64,000 nt of DNA from NCBI RefSeq assembly GCF_017873605.1, contig NZ_JAGGKI010000008.1, positions 223,957 through 287,956 of the forward strand, written 5' to 3'. The notes beneath the pieces were generated by a model. That model did no database searches. It worked only from the letters and a program-made list of their open reading frames with translations, and was not told the origin of the DNA. The translations under genes were made by a program, and so were the position numbers. This stretch comes from Paenibacillus lactis (GTDB taxonomy: Bacteria > Bacillota > Bacilli > Paenibacillales > Paenibacillaceae). Shown piece after piece: positions 17,220 through 25,939 of this stretch; position 1 is the stretch's first letter, and every line of letters starts with the position of its first letter.

Positions 17220-17246
17220 TGGGAACACCTCCTTCCTCACACAGTA

Positions 17247-17280
17247 TAAAATCCCTTGCCTGCAAGGGCAAGGGATTTTA
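17247..17280 (-). terminator. Terminator between pepF and the LapA-like gene
   Basis: TAAAATCCCTTGCC pairs perfectly with GGCAAGGGATTTTA around a six-base loop, with short A/T arms on both sides. It lies 50 bases after the pepF stop. Confidence 0.8.
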
Positions 17281-17329
17281 TTCCACCGGTCAATTGAGAT
17301 CGATTGAAACGCGGGTAAGTGCTTGATCG

Positions 17330-19120
17330 TTATTTCGTCAACTGCTCCATTTGGTTGATAATATCCTCGAAAACGCTCATCGCTTCGCGAATCGGCTCCG
17401 GCGAGGACATATCCACGCCGGCTTTCTTCAGGATGTTAATGGAATAGTCGCTGCCGCCGCTCTTAAGGAAGCCGAGGTAACGATCCACCGCCGGCTGGCC
17501 GTCTTCCAGAATTTGCTTCGAGAAGCTCGTTGCAGCGGAGAAGCCGGTCGCGTATTTGTATACATAGAAGCTGGTATAGAAGTGAGGGATGCGGGCCCAC
17601 TCCATTCCGATCTCCTTGTCTACCTGCATGCCTTTACCGTGGTACTTGACGTTCAGGTCGTAATAAATGTCCGATAGATCCTGAGCCGTCAAGGATTCAC
17701 CGCTCTCGGCGCGCTCATGGACGATCTTCTCGAATTCGGCGAACATCGTTTGCCGGAAGACGGTCGTCCGGAACTGATCGGCATAATAAGTGAGCAGGTA
17801 CATCTTCTGTTTCGGATCCTTGGCGTTCTTAAGCAGGTAATCCATCAGCAGCGCTTCGTTCGTTGTGGAAGCCACTTCAGCCAAGAAGATCGTGTACTGC
17901 GCATCACGGTATTTTAAGTTGTTGTCGGAATAATACGAATGCAGCGCGTGCCCCATTTCGTGAGCCAGGGTGAACATGCTGTTCAGGTTATCCTTATGGT
18001 TCAGCAGCACGTAAGGATGGGTGCCGTAAGCGCCCCAGCTGTATGCGCCTGTACGCTTGTTTTCGTTCTCATAGACATCGATCCAGCCGTTGTCATAGCC
18101 TTCCTGCAGACTCTTCAGGTAATCCTCGCCAAGCGGGGCGAGTCCTTCCTTGGTCATCTGCTTCGCTTCCTCGTACGTAATGTCCCACTTGTACTCTTCG
18201 ACAAGCGGCGCGAACAAATCGTACATATGCAGCTCATCCACGCCAAGCAGCTTCTTGCGAAGCTCCATGTAGCGGTGCAGGAGCGGGAGGCTCTCGTGGA
18301 TCGTATCGATCAGGTTTGTGTAGACTTCCTTCGGAATGTTATCGCCATATAAAGCCATCTCCAGCACGGACGGATACTTTCGTACACGCGAGTAGAAGAT
18401 GTTCTTGTTCACATTGGCATTAAGCGTCGCGGCCAAGGTGTTCTTCTGCTTGCCGTAGGTTTCGTAGACGGCTTTGAACGCACGCTCGCGGACTTCGCGA
18501 TTCGGACTTTCAAGGAATTGAATGTAGTTCCCGTGGGTCAGCTCCACTTCCTTGCCGTCCTCGTTCTTGATTTTCGGAAACTTCATATCCGCGTTGTTCA
18601 GCATGCCGAATATGGTCTGCGGCGCAGAGGATAGATTTCCGACCTGGGCCAGAAGCGCTTCTTCGGTTTTGGAGAGCACATGGGCTTTCTCCCGCTTCAT
18701 TTCAACAAGGGTGAATTGATATTCCTTCAGCAGGGGATCGGCAATCAATTGATCCAGCTCCGCATCGGAGAGGGCCAGAATTTCCGGCGTAATGAAGGAG
18801 AGGGATTCGCCCACCTCAACATTGAGCTTTTTGGCTTTGGCGGACAAAGCCTGATATGTAGGATTCGCGGTATCTTCGTCATGATGCATATGAGCATATA
18901 CGTACAGACGCTCGGCATGGTAGGAAATTTCGTCTTCGAGCTCGAAGCATTCCTTGATTGAAGCGGCATTGTTTAATTTGCCTTGATAATCGGCCGTTTT
19001 CTTCAGCAGGTCCTTCAGCTTGGCAAAGCTGTCGTCCCATGCCTGTTGATCGGCGAACATGTCCTCAAGCTTCCATTGGTGCTCCTTCGGGACTTCGGAG
19101 CGTTTCAGTAGTTGTTCCAT
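17330..19120 (-). CDS. pepF: Oligoendopeptidase F, M3 family
   Basis: A 596-residue zinc oligopeptidase. The N-terminal helical domain is followed by the M3B catalytic domain with HEMGH in FTLAHEMGHALHSYYSD and the third ligand Glu in FLAEVASTTNEALL; FYTSFYVYKYATG is a substrate-binding stretch. Such enzymes cut short peptides in the cytosol, and in Bacillus PepF influences Phr peptide signalling. ATG 19120 has AAGGAGG six to seven bases ahead and gives the usual family N-terminus (MEQLLKRSEVP). The frame continues upstream without a stop to a second ATG at 19249 that also has a good ribosome site and encodes a signal-peptide-like leader; see the separate entry. A terminator follows. Confidence 0.95.
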   Translation of the reverse strand: MEQLLKRSEVPKEHQWKLEDMFADQQAWDDSFAKLKDLLKKTADYQGKLNNAASIKECFELEDEISYHAERLYVYAHMHHDEDTANPTYQALSAKAKKLNVEVGESLSFITPEILALSDAELDQLIADPLLKEYQFTLVEMKREKAHVLSKTEEALLAQVGNLSSAPQTIFGMLNNADMKFPKIKNEDGKEVELTHGNYIQFLESPNREVRERAFKAVYETYGKQKNTLAATLNANVNKNIFYSRVRKYPSVLEMALYGDNIPKEVYTNLIDTIHESLPLLHRYMELRKKLLGVDELHMYDLFAPLVEEYKWDITYEEAKQMTKEGLAPLGEDYLKSLQEGYDNGWIDVYENENKRTGAYSWGAYGTHPYVLLNHKDNLNSMFTLAHEMGHALHSYYSDNNLKYRDAQYTIFLAEVASTTNEALLMDYLLKNAKDPKQKMYLLTYYADQFRTTVFRQTMFAEFEKIVHERAESGESLTAQDLSDIYYDLNVKYHGKGMQVDKEIGMEWARIPHFYTSFYVYKYATGFSAATSFSKQILEDGQPAVDRYLGFLKSGGSDYSINILKKAGVDMSSPEPIREAMSVFEDIINQMEQLTK

Positions 19121-19249
19121 AGAGATCCTCCTTGCATGATATGTATTATTTGGAGTCCGGGCTTCTTCAGTATAGGCTTCGGAGCGGGCAGCGGCACAAG
19201 GCAGCAGGCAGAGGACCAGCGTAATGCAAAGCGCCTTGGAACCTTTCAT
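19121..19249 (-). other. In-frame upstream extension of pepF with its own ribosome site and signal-like leader
   Basis: ATG 19249 is preceded by GAGGAGG seven bases away. The 43 codons up to the usual pepF start contain no stop and begin MKGSKALCITLVLCLLPCAA, a plausible secretion signal with Ala-rich cleavage region and then a hydrophilic linker. Translation from both ATGs would give an exported and a cytosolic form. It could also be a chance frame or an upstream leader peptide. Confidence 0.45.
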
Positions 19250-19321
19250 GGCACAACCTCCTCGAATTCATCGCATTCGAGCGATAGTATGCCGCGTACC
19301 CGGCTCTTTCATCCTTATAAA

Positions 19322-19504
19322 TTATGAGGAACCCAGATTAATAAAAGTGTATACAATAAGGTAAAAGGCAAACAAAATGAAGGCGGCGGCAATCAGGGCC
19401 ATTCCGCGGCGCAGCCTTGCCGGGATCCGGTCACGATTCAGGATCATGATGGCGCCAAGGCTGAACGCCAAAATAATGAAGATGACAATATTCGTGGTAT
19501 CCAT
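19322..19504 (-). CDS. Small two-helix membrane protein, unknown function
   Basis: A 60-residue protein made of two hydrophobic helices (about residues 5-22 and 35-56) joined by the basic loop NRDRIPARLRRG. Its ribosome site (CAGGTG) overlaps the stop region of the gene before it; only three bases separate that stop (19508) from this ATG (19504). The two are therefore almost certainly co-transcribed. I recognise no named family; the size and order suggest a stress or sporulation-related micro-membrane protein. Confidence 0.72.
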   Translation of the reverse strand: MDTTNIVIFIILAFSLGAIMILNRDRIPARLRRGMALIAAAFILFAFYLIVYTFINLGSS

Positions 19505-19507
19505 CGT

Positions 19508-19741
19508 TTACACCTGCTTAAAGGAAGCCATGATGTCCTGCCATTCCTCTTCCCGTCCTTCGAAATCCTCTTTGGGGAAGCGATTCCTAGCCCATTCCAT
19601 CAAGGCCGGCCGGCTCATGAAGGTATGCGTCTCTTCGCCCCACTGGTCGGAAATTTCGCGGAGTACAATGTAGCGGCCCTGAACCTCGACCGTCATCATG
19701 TTCCACTTGTCTTTTTTGTATATTTCATGTTTTTTGATCAT
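19508..19741 (-). CDS. Conserved-looking small soluble protein, unknown function
   Basis: A 77-residue protein. Of two nearby ATGs, 19741 is preferred because GGAG lies seven bases before it, while the first ATG (19747) touches the ribosome site. The protein is hydrophilic, with a beta-rich segment (MMTVEVQGRYIVLREI) and an acidic C-terminal helix rich in Trp and Glu (FEGREEEWQDIM). No motif was recognised. It is the first gene of a two-gene unit with the 60-residue membrane protein. Confidence 0.68.
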   Translation of the reverse strand: MIKKHEIYKKDKWNMMTVEVQGRYIVLREISDQWGEETHTFMSRPALMEWARNRFPKEDFEGREEEWQDIMASFKQV

Positions 19742-19863
19742 ATGCATTCTCCGTCCGCTACTTAGGCTTTTGGGTCAATGATAACGCACACAAGGGCTCA
19801 AAAGCAAATCATGATGACGTAAAAATATCGGTCCAAAAAAGCTCCATCTGGGGGTTTGACGGA

Positions 19864-19892
19864 TTGCATTGTCGGAAAACATGGGATATAAT
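19864..19892 (+). promoter_or_regulatory. Promoter of the cold-shock gene
   Basis: A perfect TATAAT at 19887-19892 has a weak TTGCAT -35 hexamer 17 bases upstream. The predicted leader of about 40 bases ends in AGGAGG before the TTG start. Confidence 0.5.
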
Positions 19893-19937
19893 ATGGATAT
19901 TCGCCATAGATGGCGGTATTTTTAGGAGGTTGTTCAT

Positions 19938-20135
19938 TTGAAAGGTACAGTTAAATGGTTTAACGCAGAAAAAGGTTACGGCTTCATTTCCGTTGAAGGT
20001 GGCGAGGATGTATTCGTACACTTCTCCGCAATTCAAGAAGAAGGTTTCAAAACTTTGGAAGAAGGTCAAGCGGTAGAATTCGAAATTACAGAAGGTAACC
20101 GTGGTCCTCAAGCAGCCAACGTAACAAAACTGTAA
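19938..20135 (+). CDS. Cold-shock protein (CspB/CspD type)
   Basis: A 65-residue OB-fold nucleic-acid-binding protein. Both RNA-binding motifs are intact: RNP1 KGYGFISV and RNP2 VFVHFSAI. It starts at TTG 19938 with TTAGGAGG eight bases before; the next in-frame Met is absent, so TTG is the only reasonable start. Such proteins act as RNA chaperones that keep mRNA single-stranded in the cold and in stationary phase. The gene is monocistronic and ends in a strong terminator. Codon use is A/T-leaning and even, as in highly expressed genes. Confidence 0.97.
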   Translation: MKGTVKWFNAEKGYGFISVEGGEDVFVHFSAIQEEGFKTLEEGQAVEFEITEGNRGPQAANVTKL

Positions 20136-20180
20136 GCTAACTCCGAAGAGGAGATCTTATAGAATTACCTAGGCATGAAG

Positions 20181-20210
20181 CACAGTTCTCCCTGAGAACT
20201 GTGTTTTTTT
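20181..20210 (+). terminator. Terminator of the cold-shock gene
   Basis: CACAGTTCTC pairs perfectly with GAGAACTGTG around CCT and is followed by seven T residues. Confidence 0.95.
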
Positions 20211-20338
20211 GCGTGGGATGGCCTGTTCACGGGTACAGCTGATCCATCATGGTTGGTATATTATGATTGTCTTCTTGGGGATAGCTGGAAGTAACGGCCT
20301 TCCACCATGGCCTTTGTGCCGTCAATGACGTGTGTTAT

Positions 20339-20367
20339 TTGTGCAAAATGACCGATCATATTATAAT
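20339..20367 (+). promoter_or_regulatory. Promoter of ytpB-pfkA
   Basis: TTGTGC, a 17-base spacer and a perfect TATAAT lie about 50 bases before the TTG start of ytpB. The spacing is ideal for the vegetative sigma factor. Confidence 0.6.
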
Positions 20368-20419
20368 AGGTTTGATTTGGATAGGTATAAAAAAGACAAC
20401 CATGTGGAGGCAGAGTTCA

Positions 20420-21502
20420 TTGAATAATCAAGAGCTAAGCCGCAAGGTTCCGCGAAGCCCGGTTGGATTGATGAGCCGGGTATACCGATATATTCTCCCG
20501 GAAGTGCGGGCTGAATTGGAGAAGTGGCGCCGGGAGGCTGAGCAAATTCCGGATGAGGAGCTTCGGAAGCAGGCGTTGGCCAGTATAGAGACGAAAAGAT
20601 TCCACTGCCAGGGAGGCGCGGTATATGCCGCCGCCAATTTGCCAGAGAAGCATATACTCATCCCGTTGATTGTTGCTTACCAGACGATCAGCGATTATCT
20701 CGATAATTTATGTGACCGCAGCACTTCGCTGGATCCGGCGGATTTTCGGCAGCTCCATCAATCGATGCTGGATGCCGTTACGCCTGAAGACGAGATGGCG
20801 GATTATTACTCGCTCCGAACCGAGAGGGAGGATGGAGGCTATCTGGCCGGACTGGTGCAGACATGCCGGGACTGCATCGGCCAATTGTCGGGATATGAGG
20901 CAGCAAAGCCATACATAAGGAAATTGGCCGGGCTGTACACGGATCTGCAGGTTTACAAGCATATCCACCCGGATCAGCGGGAGGCTGCATTGCTTGAATG
21001 GTGGTCCCAGCATGCCCATCATACGCCGCACTTGCGGTGGAATGAGTTTGCTGCTGCAACGGGATCCACGCTGGGCGTATTCATGCTGTTTTTGGCTGCG
21101 ACCGATCCGTTTTTGGATGATGAGGATGCATCCAGAATTCATGCCTCTTATTTTCCGAATGTATGCAGTCTCCACATTATGCTGGATTACCTGATTGATC
21201 AGGACGAAGACAGGCTGGGCGGCGATCTGAACTTTTGCAACTACTACGAAGATGCCGATACGATGCTGAACCGCATTGCTTCCATTGTCGATTGGGCCCG
21301 GAAGGATGTCAGAGCAATTCCCTCCACCCCTTTTCATCGGATGATCATTGAGGGATTACTGGCGTTATATTTATCCGATCCAAAAGTCAGCGAGCAGCAG
21401 CTGGTTCGCACCGTGTCCAAACGCCTGATGAGGAGAAGCCCGATGACAAGGCTGTTCTTCTACGTCAACAGTCGTTGGATTCGCAAGCATAAGCATGAGT
21501 GA
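20420..21502 (+). CDS. ytpB: Tetraprenyl-beta-curcumene synthase-like terpene cyclase (DUF2600)
   Basis: A 360-residue protein matching the YtpB family of large terpene cyclases, which cyclise tetraprenyl diphosphate (C35) to sesquarterpenes in spore-formers. Family landmarks seen are the N-terminal YRYILPEVRAELEKW, FHCQGGAVYA, the acidic YQTISDYLDNLCDR that likely binds the metal-diphosphate, and CSLHIMLDYLIDQDED near the C-terminus. In B. subtilis the product is acted on by SqhC to give membrane lipids that modify spores. The start is TTG 20420 with TGGAGG nine bases ahead; upstream in-frame ATGs lack ribosome sites. It is followed after 23 bases by pfkA in what looks like one transcript. 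Confidence 0.9.
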   Translation: MNNQELSRKVPRSPVGLMSRVYRYILPEVRAELEKWRREAEQIPDEELRKQALASIETKRFHCQGGAVYAAANLPEKHILIPLIVAYQTISDYLDNLCDRSTSLDPADFRQLHQSMLDAVTPEDEMADYYSLRTEREDGGYLAGLVQTCRDCIGQLSGYEAAKPYIRKLAGLYTDLQVYKHIHPDQREAALLEWWSQHAHHTPHLRWNEFAAATGSTLGVFMLFLAATDPFLDDEDASRIHASYFPNVCSLHIMLDYLIDQDEDRLGGDLNFCNYYEDADTMLNRIASIVDWARKDVRAIPSTPFHRMIIEGLLALYLSDPKVSEQQLVRTVSKRLMRRSPMTRLFFYVNSRWIRKHKHE

Positions 21503-21525
21503 CATAGAAGGAGGAAACAAGAATT

Positions 21526-22497
21526 ATGACAGCAGTCAAAAAAATTGCAGTTCTTACGAGCGGCGGGGATTCCCAGGGGATGAACGCAGCGCTTCGCGCC
21601 GTGGTGCGCAGCGGTTTGTATTATGGGCTTGAGGTATACGGGATCCAGCGCGGATACCAGGGGCTTCTCGAGAACGATATTATCAAGATGGATCTTCGCA
21701 GTGTTGGGGATATCATCCAGCGGGGAGGCACGATTCTTCGGTCGGCCCGATCCGCGGAGTTCAAGACGCCGGAAGGGCAGCAGAGGGGCGCTGATGTGCT
21801 GAATCAGCACGGCATCGACGGACTCGTTGTCATCGGCGGCGACGGCTCTTACCAAGGCGCTAACAAGCTGAGCAAGCTCGGCATCAAAACGATGGGTCTG
21901 CCGGGAACGATTGACAACGATATTTCCTTTACCGACTACACGATCGGCTTTGACACCGCGGTAAGCGTCGTTGTCGATGCGGTTAACAAATTGCGCGACA
22001 CGATGTCCTCTCATGCGCGCTCATCCGTCGTCGAGGTCATGGGACGCCACTGCGGCGACATTGCGCTGCATGCAGGGCTTGCCTCCGGCGCAGAGACTAT
22101 TTTGGTCCCTGAAGTGGAATTTAACCTGGATGAGGTGGCAGAGCGCCTCAGAGAGAACTTTGCGAAGGGCAAGCGCCACAGCATCATTATTGTAGCCGAA
22201 GGCGTGGGCCGGGGCGAAGACGTTGTCAGCAAGCTGAAGGAATGTCATGCTTCCATCGACGCCCGCGTAACCGTGCTTGGACATATTCAGCGCGGCGGTG
22301 CGCCAACGCCGTTCGACCGCAATCTTGCCAGCCGTCTCGGCGACTTCGCCGTACGCAGCCTGATCAACGGAGAATCGGATAAAGGGTGCGGCATCATCAA
22401 AGGCGAACTCGTCCTGACCGATATTGACAAGGTCGTGAATACGAAGAAGGAATTCAATCGAGAGTTGTACGATCTGGCACTTCGTCTGTCGCAGTAA
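21526..22497 (+). CDS. pfkA: ATP-dependent 6-phosphofructokinase
   Basis: A 323-residue glycolytic enzyme phosphorylating fructose-6-phosphate. It has the ATP-binding VLTSGGDSQGMNAALRAVV, GGDGSYQGA, the catalytic loop PGTIDNDI with its Asp, EVMGRHCGDIA, and GHIQRGGAPTPFDR, which contains the allosteric/substrate-binding basic residues. The glycine-rich loop reads GGDSQGMN rather than the common GGDAPGMN or GGDSPGMN, a change I recall in Paenibacillus enzymes. GAAGGAGG precedes the ATG. Its neighbour is the terpene synthase ytpB, rather than pyk as in Bacillus. A strong bidirectional terminator follows. Confidence 0.95.
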   Translation: MTAVKKIAVLTSGGDSQGMNAALRAVVRSGLYYGLEVYGIQRGYQGLLENDIIKMDLRSVGDIIQRGGTILRSARSAEFKTPEGQQRGADVLNQHGIDGLVVIGGDGSYQGANKLSKLGIKTMGLPGTIDNDISFTDYTIGFDTAVSVVVDAVNKLRDTMSSHARSSVVEVMGRHCGDIALHAGLASGAETILVPEVEFNLDEVAERLRENFAKGKRHSIIIVAEGVGRGEDVVSKLKECHASIDARVTVLGHIQRGGAPTPFDRNLASRLGDFAVRSLINGESDKGCGIIKGELVLTDIDKVVNTKKEFNRELYDLALRLSQ

Positions 22498-22533
22498 TCG
22501 AATTACGGATTTCCTTTAATGCACAACCAAAAG

Positions 22534-22588
22534 AAGACCGCCTTCCATTGCAGAAGCTGAAGCGCTGCAATGGAAGACGGTCTTTTTT
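22534..22588. terminator. Bidirectional terminator
   Basis: AAGACCG plus CCTTCCATTGCAG pair with CTGCAATGGAAG plus CGGTCTT, a long stem with one small mismatch, followed by TTTTTTAA. It separates pfkA from the convergent MATE gene. Confidence 0.92.
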
Positions 22589-22595
22589 AATCGGG

Positions 22596-23990
22596 CTATT
22601 GATGATGAGGAAGCGAGGAAGCGGCTGATCGAGCAGGCATCTGTTGCTCGGTGAATCTGCGCTGGATCTTGACCAGGCGCCTCAGCATAAGCGCTGCACC
22701 GGCGGCAAGGCCCGTTATGAGGCCGATCCAATAGCCGAAGGCGTGCCAATCCGTGTAATTGGCCAGTACATATCCGACGGGCAAGCCGATCACCCAGAAC
22801 GAGACGAGGGCCAGGATGAAAGCCACATTCACATCTTTGTACCCCCGCAGCGCTCCCTGCGTCGGTGTCGCAATGGCGTCCGAGATCTGGAAGAAGATCG
22901 CATACAGGAGAAACTGCTGGATGAGTGCGATTACGGCAGGTTCATTCGAGTACAAGCCCGCAACCTGGCGTCCGGCAACAAGCATAATGACGGCCGTTAT
23001 CAGCGAGAGGATGACGGCGGTGCCGATCCCAAGCTTGGCGTACTGCCATGCATCCTTCATCCGACCCGATCCGACCTCGTAGCCTACCAGGATCGTTAAG
23101 CTCATGCAGATGCTCAGCGGCAGCATGTACAGCGTGGAGGCAAAGTTCAAGGCTGCTTGGTGCGCGGCGATCGTAGCCGTATCAAAGCCGCTCATCAGCA
23201 ACGTTACGGCTGCAAACACGGCGGTTTCCAGGAAGATCGAGAAGCCGATGGGCAATCCGATCTTCAAATGTCCCTTCCAAGCGCTGAAGGAAATCTTGGA
23301 GAAACTGCGGAAGATGCCGTATTCAGCAAACGGGTGCACCCGGTGGACGGTTATGATCGCAATGACCAGCACCGCCCAGTAGGTAATGGCGGATGCAACG
23401 CCGGCCCCGACGCCTCCAAGCCTGGGAAAGCCCCAAAAGCCATAGATAAAGAGGGCATTCAGCCCGACGTTGATCGGAAGCGTAATCAGGGTGATGACCA
23501 TGGAAATTTTGGTTTGTCCAAGGGCATCGATAAAGCAGCGGAGCACCGTATAGGCGAACAGCGGAATAATGCCTGCCGAAATGGCGGCCAAAAACCTCGC
23601 GGCGACATGGCGAACCTCAGGCTCCAGGTTCATCGCTCCGAGAATGCTCGGGACGACGGCGTATCCCGCAGCGAGCACGATAACGGCCAGCAAGATGGAC
23701 AGCCACAGTGCCTGGTTAACCTGATAGGCCACCTTGTTCTCCTGGCGCCCGCCGACCAGCTGGGAGACGACGGGGGTAATTCCCATCAGAATGCCGCTGA
23801 GTCCGGTCTGTACCGGAACCCAGATGCTGGTGGCGATCGCAACGCCGGCCAGATCGACGGAGCTGAATTTGCCGGACATATTCGTATCGAAAAAAGTAAT
23901 GGCGGATAAAGCCAGCTGTGTTACGAGAATGGGGATGAGAATGACGGCGAACTGCCTCAGTTTCCCCTGGATCGTCGTGGTAGATTGCAT
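22596..23990 (-). CDS. MATE family multidrug/Na+ exporter (NorM-like)
   Basis: A 464-residue protein with about twelve membrane helices arranged as two similar halves, characteristic of MATE antiporters. The first half has ILIPILVTQLALSAITFFDTNMSG and GITPVVSQLVGG, the second PIGFSIFLETAVFAAVTLLM and ISDAIATPTQGALRGY, which are typical MATE stretches (the latter like the NorM QxVxxGxLRG loop). It starts at ATG 23990; the open frame runs 150 bases further up but without a ribosome site or family similarity. The nearest Shine-Dalgarno is AAAGG about eleven bases away. Exported compounds cannot be deduced. Confidence 0.92.
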   Translation of the reverse strand: MQSTTTIQGKLRQFAVILIPILVTQLALSAITFFDTNMSGKFSSVDLAGVAIATSIWVPVQTGLSGILMGITPVVSQLVGGRQENKVAYQVNQALWLSILLAVIVLAAGYAVVPSILGAMNLEPEVRHVAARFLAAISAGIIPLFAYTVLRCFIDALGQTKISMVITLITLPINVGLNALFIYGFWGFPRLGGVGAGVASAITYWAVLVIAIITVHRVHPFAEYGIFRSFSKISFSAWKGHLKIGLPIGFSIFLETAVFAAVTLLMSGFDTATIAAHQAALNFASTLYMLPLSICMSLTILVGYEVGSGRMKDAWQYAKLGIGTAVILSLITAVIMLVAGRQVAGLYSNEPAVIALIQQFLLYAIFFQISDAIATPTQGALRGYKDVNVAFILALVSFWVIGLPVGYVLANYTDWHAFGYWIGLITGLAAGAALMLRRLVKIQRRFTEQQMPARSAASSLPHHQ

Positions 23991-24294
23991 GCTGCATATT
24001 GCCTTTCTCTCTTTAGTATTTGCACGCTGTCCGAATGCGAGCGGTGACCATTCGTTAGATTCGTGCCACACCGCGCGCAGTAAAAGAACCAAAGAATGAC
24101 ATCCTTTTAGGCTCGGACCGGGAAAGTGCATGTCCCACAATCATCATAGCATCCGATGTCAAGACATGAATCCTTCGCCAAGCCTCCATATTCGTAAATG
24201 GAGCGAAAGGTTCATTTACGTCCATATGCCGGCCGAAATAACTCAATCTCTCCGTTCAGGCATGGGAGCACAGCCCTGTTCGAGCAGTCTCATG
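23991..24294. other. Intergenic region upstream of the MATE gene, no gene seen
   Basis: About 300 bases between the MATE start and the terminator of the glycoside hydrolase gene. Short frames on both strands lack ribosome sites. It presumably holds the MATE promoter, but no clear -35/-10 pair stands out. Confidence 0.6.
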
Positions 24295-24331
24295 AAAAAG
24301 AGCCCGGCCGCATGATCGGCCTGGCTCTTAA
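24295..24331 (-). terminator. Terminator of the putative glycoside hydrolase gene
   Basis: On the minus strand AAGAGCCAGGCCG pairs with CGGCCGGGCTCTT (one mismatch) and is followed by TTTC, five bases after the stop codon. Confidence 0.88.
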
Positions 24332-24334
24332 GGT

Positions 24335-25522
24335 TTATTTATACTTCACGCCTTCCGTATAACGGTTGGAGGCGTTCCAGAGCAAATACTCGTCGACTCC
24401 GGTATCTTTCAAGGCCCGAATCTGCTCTTCAATCTGCTTTTTCCCGTATTTGATATAATTCCCTTTGCCCAGCCAGCTGGCCGTGAAATCCTGAATCCAT
24501 GGGCGGATGATCGGCTTATTGTCGCCCAGCTCTTTGAGTTTCTTGTGGGTATCCTCCATCGATCCCTTAATGGTCTGGTACGGAGCCTTATCCGGCACCT
24601 CGGCGCCGAACCAGCCCGTCGTGTAGTGGCTCGGGTATACCATCGGGCTGATAATATCCACATTATTCGATATCTTTACAAAATCCTGGCCGATTCCTTC
24701 TGCTGCCGGTACCGATGCCGCGTAGCCGAAAATATCGACGGAAACGCGGATGCCGAGCGGTGCAAGCTCTTCACGGGCATACTGGACGAAATCCGATACG
24801 ACATCGACGCGGGACTGCTCGGTTTTCACATACTTCAAAGCGTCGGCCCGCTTCTCAAAGCCTTCCGGGAACCGGACATAGTCGAACTGGATCTCCTTAA
24901 AGCCGAGCTTGGCTGCTTCTTTGGCGATTTCGATATTGTAATCCCATACCTCTTTGCTGTACGGATTGACGAAGCTGTCTCCGCCGCCGTTGGTCCACAC
25001 GGTGCCGTCTCCTTTGCGGAAGGACAGCTCCGGATTCTTCTTGGCCAGGATCGTATCCTTGAACACGACGACACGGGCGATCGGATAAATGTCATGCTTC
25101 TCCAGCCGTTTCATCAGCTGATGGATATCCTTGATAAAGGGCTGGGACTTTCCAAGCTTTTGAAGCTTCGGATTATCGGTTTTGTACGTTATGTAGCCTT
25201 CGTCGTCCTTGATATCGATGACCATGGCGTTCAGCTCCGTTGTGTCCATCAGGTCAATAAGCTGTGTCATTCTGGAGCCGCCGGCACTGTAAGCTGTTAC
25301 ATAAATGCCTTTGACTTTCGGTGCGTCGACTTGCGGGTCGATCTCGGTCGTATTCGGCTTGATGCCGTTCTGTCCCTGACCCTTCCCCTGATTTTGATGC
25401 ATGCTCTGAATCACGGCGGAGTTCCAGGAAGCCTGCAATTGGGTTGTAAGCGGGCTCTCCTGCGCGCCGGAGCCGCCAAAGCCCGCGGCAGCCAAGATGA
25501 AAAATGCCAAGATGATGTTCAT
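24335..25522 (-). CDS. Secreted putative glycoside hydrolase (DUF4015)
   Basis: A 395-residue protein with a hydrophobic N-terminal signal (MNIILAFFILAAAGFGG) and then a Gln/Asn-rich linker. The main domain from about residue 65 matches the putative glycosyl hydrolase family DUF4015: VKGIYVTAYSAGG, NAMVIDIKDDEGYITY with adjacent acidic residues, KEIQFDYVRFPEGF, VSVDIFGYAAS, DIISPMVYPSHY and YLLWNASNRYTEG. These strands fit a TIM barrel with active-site acids. The natural substrate is unknown; a cell-wall or extracellular polysaccharide is likely given the export signal. GGGAGAG precedes the ATG, and a TATAAT lies just upstream on the minus strand. The gene is monocistronic. Confidence 0.87.
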   Translation of the reverse strand: MNIILAFFILAAAGFGGSGAQESPLTTQLQASWNSAVIQSMHQNQGKGQGQNGIKPNTTEIDPQVDAPKVKGIYVTAYSAGGSRMTQLIDLMDTTELNAMVIDIKDDEGYITYKTDNPKLQKLGKSQPFIKDIHQLMKRLEKHDIYPIARVVVFKDTILAKKNPELSFRKGDGTVWTNGGGDSFVNPYSKEVWDYNIEIAKEAAKLGFKEIQFDYVRFPEGFEKRADALKYVKTEQSRVDVVSDFVQYAREELAPLGIRVSVDIFGYAASVPAAEGIGQDFVKISNNVDIISPMVYPSHYTTGWFGAEVPDKAPYQTIKGSMEDTHKKLKELGDNKPIIRPWIQDFTASWLGKGNYIKYGKKQIEEQIRALKDTGVDEYLLWNASNRYTEGVKYK

Positions 25523-25862
25523 AATTACTCTCTCCCTTGTCTACATTCACCATGATTATAATGGAACCGCAGCTTTCAAAAAGAACAGGTTTGTTACATT
25601 CGCCCAAGATATGGAGCTAAAGCATGCGGTATTGGTTCATTAAACGGGTGAAGGGCAATTTAAACGACTTTTCCATATTTACCGAAAGTGGACATAATTA
25701 CGATAGGAAATTGAAGGGAGGACAGTTAATTGCAGACGGATCGCCTAGATCAACGATCCTGCATCGGATTTTAGAAATGCACCGGCAAAGACGAGCGATA
25801 ATGTTTAGGATGAGGGGCTTAAGCTTGGCCAAGCCGGGCTGTCGTCGTAGGAGAATTCGGGC
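25523..25862. other. Intergenic region, no convincing gene
   Basis: Holds the promoter side of the glycoside hydrolase gene (TATAAT on the minus strand near 25550). A plus-strand open frame from 25624 has no family-like content or ribosome site and runs through the terminator and the 64-residue gene on the other strand. Confidence 0.6.
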
Positions 25863-25888
25863 AAAAAATGCCGCTGTTCAGCGGCATG
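25863..25888 (-). terminator. Terminator of the 64-residue protein gene
   Basis: On the minus strand ATGCCGCTG-AA-CAGCGGCAT is followed by TTTTT, about 50 bases after the stop codon at 25940. Confidence 0.88.
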
Positions 25889-25939
25889 CACCGGTGAACA
25901 ACGGCATTGATCTTGCAAATATTTCAAGCGGATATTCCA

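Noticed and set aside
24545..25555. 336-codon plus-strand frame opposite the glycoside hydrolase gene
   Set aside because: Antisense to a gene with clear family motifs, signal peptide and terminator; no motif or ribosome site of its own.
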